A stretch of 64,000 nucleotides of DNA from Duganella sacchari (GTDB lineage: Bacteria > Pseudomonadota > Gammaproteobacteria > Burkholderiales > Burkholderiaceae_D): positions 186,001-250,000 of the forward strand of contig NZ_FRCX01000003.1 in assembly GCF_900143065.1 (NCBI RefSeq), in the 5' to 3' direction. The notes below the pieces were generated by a model. The model was not told the origin of the DNA and did not search any database. It saw only the letters and a list, made by a program, of their open reading frames with translations. A program made the position numbers and the translations under genes. Positions 61,005-64,000 of this stretch are shown here, in pieces. Numbering within the stretch: position 1 is the stretch's first letter; each line of letters opens with the position of its first letter.

Positions 61005-61619
61005 TTAGTTCCTCGTCTTGATCAGGGTGCCCAGGCCTTGCAGGTAGGCGACCAGGGCGTCTTCTTCGGTCTTGTCCTTGAGTTCTTCCGGTGCGGCGGC
61101 GATCTCGGCGTCGCTGTACGGCACGCCCGTGATGCGCAGCGCCTTCATCTTCGGCACGATCTCGTCCGGGACCAGCGCGGTCTTGGCCAGCCATGGGTAG
61201 TTCGGCATATTCGATTCCGGCACCACGTCGCGCGGATTGTTCAGGTGGGTGCGGTGCCATTCGTCGGAATAGCGGCCGCCCACGCGCGCCAGGTCGGGAC
61301 CGGTACGCTTGGAGCCCCACTGAAACGGATGGTCGTAGACGAACTCGCCGGCCACCGAGTAGTGGCCATAGCGCTCGGTCTCGGCGCGGAACGGCCGTAC
61401 CATCTGCGAGTGGCAGTTGTAGCAGCCTTCGCGGATGTAGATGTCGCGGCCGGCCAGGCGCAGTGGCGAGTACGGCTTCAGGCCCGCCACCGGCTCGGTA
61501 GTCGATTTCTGGAAGAACAGCGGGGCAATCTCAACCGCACCGCCGATGCTGACCACCAGCGTCACCAGGGCGATCATGAGCCAGGGATTTTTCTCAATCC
61601 ATTCATGTGAAAATTTCAT
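61005..61619 (-). CDS. ccoO: cbb3 oxidase subunit II, monohaem CcoO
   Basis: A 204-residue membrane-anchored cytochrome c. One N-terminal anchor (about 14-35; [18 protein letters not shown]) and a single haem motif CYNCH at residues near 77 in [14 protein letters not shown], which is nearly invariant in CcoO. It sits between ccoN (13 bases upstream) and ccoQ. Confidence 0.97.
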   Translation of the reverse strand: MKFSHEWIEKNPWLMIALVTLVVSIGGAVEIAPLFFQKSTTEPVAGLKPYSPLRLAGRDIYIREGCYNCHSQMVRPFRAETERYGHYSVAGEFVYDHPFQWGSKRTGPDLARVGGRYSDEWHRTHLNNPRDVVPESNMPNYPWLAKTALVPDEIVPKMKALRITGVPYSDAEIAAAPEELKDKTEEDALVAYLQGLGTLIKTRN

Positions 61620-61632
61620 ACGAACTCCGTTA

Positions 61633-63054
61633 TCAGGCGTGGGCAGGGTTGACGGACGGGATCACGGCAACGGCGGTATCGCGGTTGCGCAAGGTCATCC
61701 AGGTGTTGTAAGCCATCACGCACATGCCGCTCAGGTACAGCAAGCCGCCGGTGAAGCGCACCACGTAGTACGGATAGGTGGCTTTGACGCTTTCTGCAAA
61801 GGTGTAGGTCAGCGTGCCGTCGGCATTCACTGCGCGCCACATCAGGCCTTGCATCACGCCGGCAATCCACATCGCGGCGATGTACAGCACGATGCCGATG
61901 GTGGCGACCCAGAAGTGCAGGTCGATCAGCCGGGTCGAGTACATCTTCTGTTCGCCGGCCAGGCGTGGCAGCAGGTAGTAAATCGAACCCATGGTGATGA
62001 AGCCGACCCAGCCCAGGGCGCCGCCGTGAACGTGAGCGATGGTCCAGTCGGTGTAGTGCGACAGCGCGTTGATGGTCTTGATCGACATCATCGGGCCTTC
62101 GAACGTGGCGATACCGTAGAACGACAGCGAGACGATCATGAACTTCAGGATCGGATCGGTGCGCAGCTTGTGCCAGGCGCCCGACAGGGTCATCATGCCG
62201 TTGATCATGCCGCCCCAGCTAGGCGCCAGCAGTACCAGCGAGAACACCATGCCGATCGACTGGGTCCAGTCCGGCAGCGCGGTGTAGTGCAGGTGGTGCG
62301 GACCGGCCCACATATAGGTGAAGATCAGCGCCCAGAAGTGCACGATCGACAGGCGGTACGAGTACACCGGACGTTCGGCCTGCTTCGGAATGAAGTAGTA
62401 GACCATGCCCAGGTAGCCTGCGGTCAGGATGAAGCCCACCGCATTGTGGCCATACCACCACTGGATCATCGCGTCCTGTACACCGGCATACACCGAGTAC
62501 GATTTGAACAGCGAAGCCGGCATGCTGGCGCCGTTCACCACGTGCAGTATGGTCACGGCGATGATGTAGGCGGCAAAGAACCAGTTGGCGACGTAGATGT
62601 GTTTGACGCGGCGCTTGATGATGGTGCCGAAGAACACGATCGCGTACGAGATCCATACAATCGCGATCAGAATGGAGATGGGCCATTCCAGTTCAGCGTA
62701 TTCCTTGCCGCGGGTCAGGCCCATGGGCAGGGTAACGACAGCGCTCAGTATCACCGCCTGCCAACCCCAGAAGGTAAAGGCGGCAAGCTTGTCCGAGAAT
62801 AAACGCACCTGGCAGGTGCGCTGTACCACGTAGTACGAGGTAGCAAACAGACCGCAGATGCCGAACGCAAAAATAACCGCGTTAGTATGCAGCGGACGTA
62901 AACGGCCATAGGTCAGCCATGGTATGTCCAGATTCAGCGCCGGCCAGGCCAGCTGGGCGGCAATGATAACGCCGACCAGCATGCCTACGACGCCCCAGAC
63001 TACGGTCGCAACAGCGAACTGTTTGACGACCTTGTAGTTGTAGTGTTGTTCCAA
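61633..63054 (-). CDS. ccoN: cbb3 oxidase catalytic subunit I, CcoN
   Basis: A 473-residue haem-copper oxidase core with twelve hydrophobic segments. The invariant His residues that bind the haems and CuB are visible in segments such as [42 protein letters not shown] and [13 protein letters not shown]. Reduces O2 to water with high affinity and pumps protons. It is the first gene of ccoNOQP. Its promoter region carries a perfect FNR box. Confidence 0.97.
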   Translation of the reverse strand: MEQHYNYKVVKQFAVATVVWGVVGMLVGVIIAAQLAWPALNLDIPWLTYGRLRPLHTNAVIFAFGICGLFATSYYVVQRTCQVRLFSDKLAAFTFWGWQAVILSAVVTLPMGLTRGKEYAELEWPISILIAIVWISYAIVFFGTIIKRRVKHIYVANWFFAAYIIAVTILHVVNGASMPASLFKSYSVYAGVQDAMIQWWYGHNAVGFILTAGYLGMVYYFIPKQAERPVYSYRLSIVHFWALIFTYMWAGPHHLHYTALPDWTQSIGMVFSLVLLAPSWGGMINGMMTLSGAWHKLRTDPILKFMIVSLSFYGIATFEGPMMSIKTINALSHYTDWTIAHVHGGALGWVGFITMGSIYYLLPRLAGEQKMYSTRLIDLHFWVATIGIVLYIAAMWIAGVMQGLMWRAVNADGTLTYTFAESVKATYPYYVVRFTGGLLYLSGMCVMAYNTWMTLRNRDTAVAVIPSVNPAHA

Positions 63055-63120
63055 TTTTGTTCTCCCCAGAACACTTTGATGATGTAGGTCAAAGGTTACT
63101 TAGGGGAACCTTAAAAATCC

Positions 63121-63134
63121 TTGATATGGATCAA
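63121..63134 (-). promoter_or_regulatory. Perfect FNR box upstream of ccoN
   Basis: TTGAT-ATGG-ATCAA matches the FNR consensus TTGAT-N4-ATCAA at every position. It lies 67 bases before the ccoN start codon and 12 bases past the ccoS stop, so it drives ccoNOQP when oxygen is low. Confidence 0.92.
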
Positions 63135-63145
63135 AAACCGCCGGA

Positions 63146-63307
63146 TCACTTGTGATCTGGAGGTGGCAAGTCGTCGTCTTGCAGGATGCGCAGCGCCGGG
63201 CCGACCAGGTCGTCGAACTGGCCGTCGTCGGACGCGCGGAAGAACACCCACAGCGCGGCAAACACCAGCACCACGCTGAGGGGGATGAGCAGGTAGAGGG
63301 CTTCCAT
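63146..63307 (-). CDS. ccoS: cbb3 oxidase maturation protein CcoS
   Basis: A 53-residue single-span protein: MEALYLLIPLSVVLVFAALWVF (span about 3-22) followed by an acidic tail (SDDGQFDDLVGPAL). Required for insertion of haem b and copper into CcoN. Its start overlaps the ccoI stop by one base (TGATG), so the two are translationally coupled. Confidence 0.93.
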   Translation of the reverse strand: MEALYLLIPLSVVLVFAALWVFFRASDDGQFDDLVGPALRILQDDDLPPPDHK

Positions 63308-64000
63308 CAGCGCAGCTTTCGCAGGCGCAGCGCGTTCAGCACCACCACGGCGGAACTGATGGCCATGCCGACCCCGGACAGCCAGGGATTGAGCAGGCCG
63401 ACGGCGGCGGCAGGAATCGCGGTGACGTTGTAGACGGTGGCCCAGCCCAGGTTCTGGCGGATCACCTGCATGGTGCGTGCAGCCGTGCGCGCGCTGTCCG
63501 CGACTGCGCCCAGGCGGCCGTGGAGCAGCACCGCATCGGCATGCGCCTGTGCCAGCGCGGCGCCGCTGCCCATGGCAAACGACACATCGGCCGCACCCAT
63601 GACGGCAGCGTCGTTGATGCCATCGCCGATCATCGCCACCACGCAGCCGCGTCGCTGCAGCTGCTGGACAAAGCTGAGCTTATCGGCCGGCAGGTAGCCG
63701 CCGACCGTGGTTTCGATGCCCAGCTGGTCGCCGACGCGGCGTGCCAGCGCGTCGTCGTCGCCGCTGACCAGCACCACTGTCTTGCCGTGCCTGCGGAAGT
63801 AATCGACCGTGTCCTGGGCGTCGGGACGCAGGCCGTCGTGCAGGTGGAAGCAGGCCAGCCACTGGCCTTCCGCGCCCAGGTAGACTGGCGTGACGCCGTC
63901 GGGCACAGCGCGTGAAGGCGGCAGGCCGCTGATGCCGCTGACGAACTGCATGCTGCCCAGGCGATAGCGGCGGTTGTGCACCATGCCTTCCAGGCCGCAG
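63307..64000 (-). CDS. ccoI: Copper-transporting P-type ATPase CcoI, C-terminal part (gene continues outside window)
   Basis: The frame runs off the right edge. The visible 231 residues are the C-terminal part of the phosphorylation/nucleotide domain. Motifs: the region before it reads VVLVSGDDDALAR, then MIGDGINDAAVMGAADVSFAMGSGAA (hinge motif GDGxND near 90 residues from the visible C-terminus; here only named), and two closing transmembrane segments (NLGWATVYNVTAIPAAAVGLL). CcoI supplies copper to the cbb3 oxidase. A DKTGT phosphorylation motif must lie upstream of the visible part. Confidence 0.92.
   Translation of the reverse strand, partial: CGLEGMVHNRRYRLGSMQFVSGISGLPPSRAVPDGVTPVYLGAEGQWLACFHLHDGLRPDAQDTVDYFRRHGKTVVLVSGDDDALARRVGDQLGIETTVGGYLPADKLSFVQQLQRRGCVVAMIGDGINDAAVMGAADVSFAMGSGAALAQAHADAVLLHGRLGAVADSARTAARTMQVIRQNLGWATVYNVTAIPAAAVGLLNPWLSGVGMAISSAVVVLNALRLRKLR

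Overview
The window reads as a GC-rich betaproteobacterial chromosome, most likely a member of the Oxalobacteraceae (Janthinobacterium, Duganella or Massilia type). The family call is an inference from gene content and protein style: a PutA without its DNA-binding domain, an rsmD-coaD-ferredoxin cluster, a DUF6279 lipoprotein, many TonB receptors and LytTR systems, and a complete ccoNOQP-ccoGH-ccoIS cluster with its own FNR. Coding density is high. Outside one island almost every gene is a recognisable housekeeping, sensory or transport gene.

Layout. 0-9.2 kb: the end of an EAL phosphodiesterase, mtnN, putA with a divergent Lrp-type regulator, a chemoreceptor with a C-terminal sensor region, and a LysR regulator. 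9.2-13.8 kb: chalcone-isomerase-like protein, ferredoxin, coaD, rsmD, lipoprotein, glmU. 13.8-17.0 kb: a Fur-box-controlled FecI-type sigma factor and siderophore receptor, bracketed by two dense arrays of degenerate DnaA-box-like repeats. 17.0-19.5 kb: Lrp regulator divergent from glmS.

19.5-31.2 kb is an accessory island placed exactly downstream of glmS, the classical attTn7 position. A candidate decayed Tn7-like end sits 22 bp past the glmS stop, and an IS21-family remnant marks the far side. Cargo in order: a large solitary zinc-ribbon/PD-(D/E)XK nuclease-like gene rich in AGG codons; a two-gene unit (77 aa plus a 376-aa zinc-ribbon protein) preceded by an 11-bp-phased repeat array; a possible ADP-ribosyltransferase-like protein; and a five-gene operon of an HTH regulator, an ietA-type AAA ATPase, an ietS-type subtilisin protease, a 299-aa coupled protein and a membrane protein truncated by the IS remnant. 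This is the most likely home of an undescribed defence or toxin-antitoxin system.

31.3-36.6 kb: blaI and a BlaR1-type sensor whose C-terminal domain keeps the class D beta-lactamase motifs, translationally coupled to a TonB-dependent beta-barrel, all behind a large dyad operator. A lipoprotein follows. 36.8-38.7 kb: DUF2141 protein and a Tat-exported carotenoid oxygenase. 38.7-45.6 kb: two LytS/LytTR two-component pairs facing each other across a CheB-CheR-PAS-GAF fusion. 45.7-49.3 kb: DUF2306 membrane protein, a ParD-like/map pair, a solute-binding protein, a small lipoprotein and the iron-linked PiuC hydroxylase. 49.4-51.7 kb: a Fiu-type siderophore receptor with a Fur-like box. 52-56.4 kb: a large hybrid sensor kinase and an exported alpha/beta hydrolase. 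56.6-64 kb: DUF2892 protein, a sigma-region-2-only protein, FNR, and the cbb3 oxidase cluster on the minus strand with a perfect FNR box upstream of ccoN. The last gene, ccoI, runs off the window.

The recurring themes are iron uptake (two receptors with Fur boxes, PiuC), low-oxygen respiration under FNR, and cell-surface sensing. No rRNA, tRNA or CRISPR array was seen.
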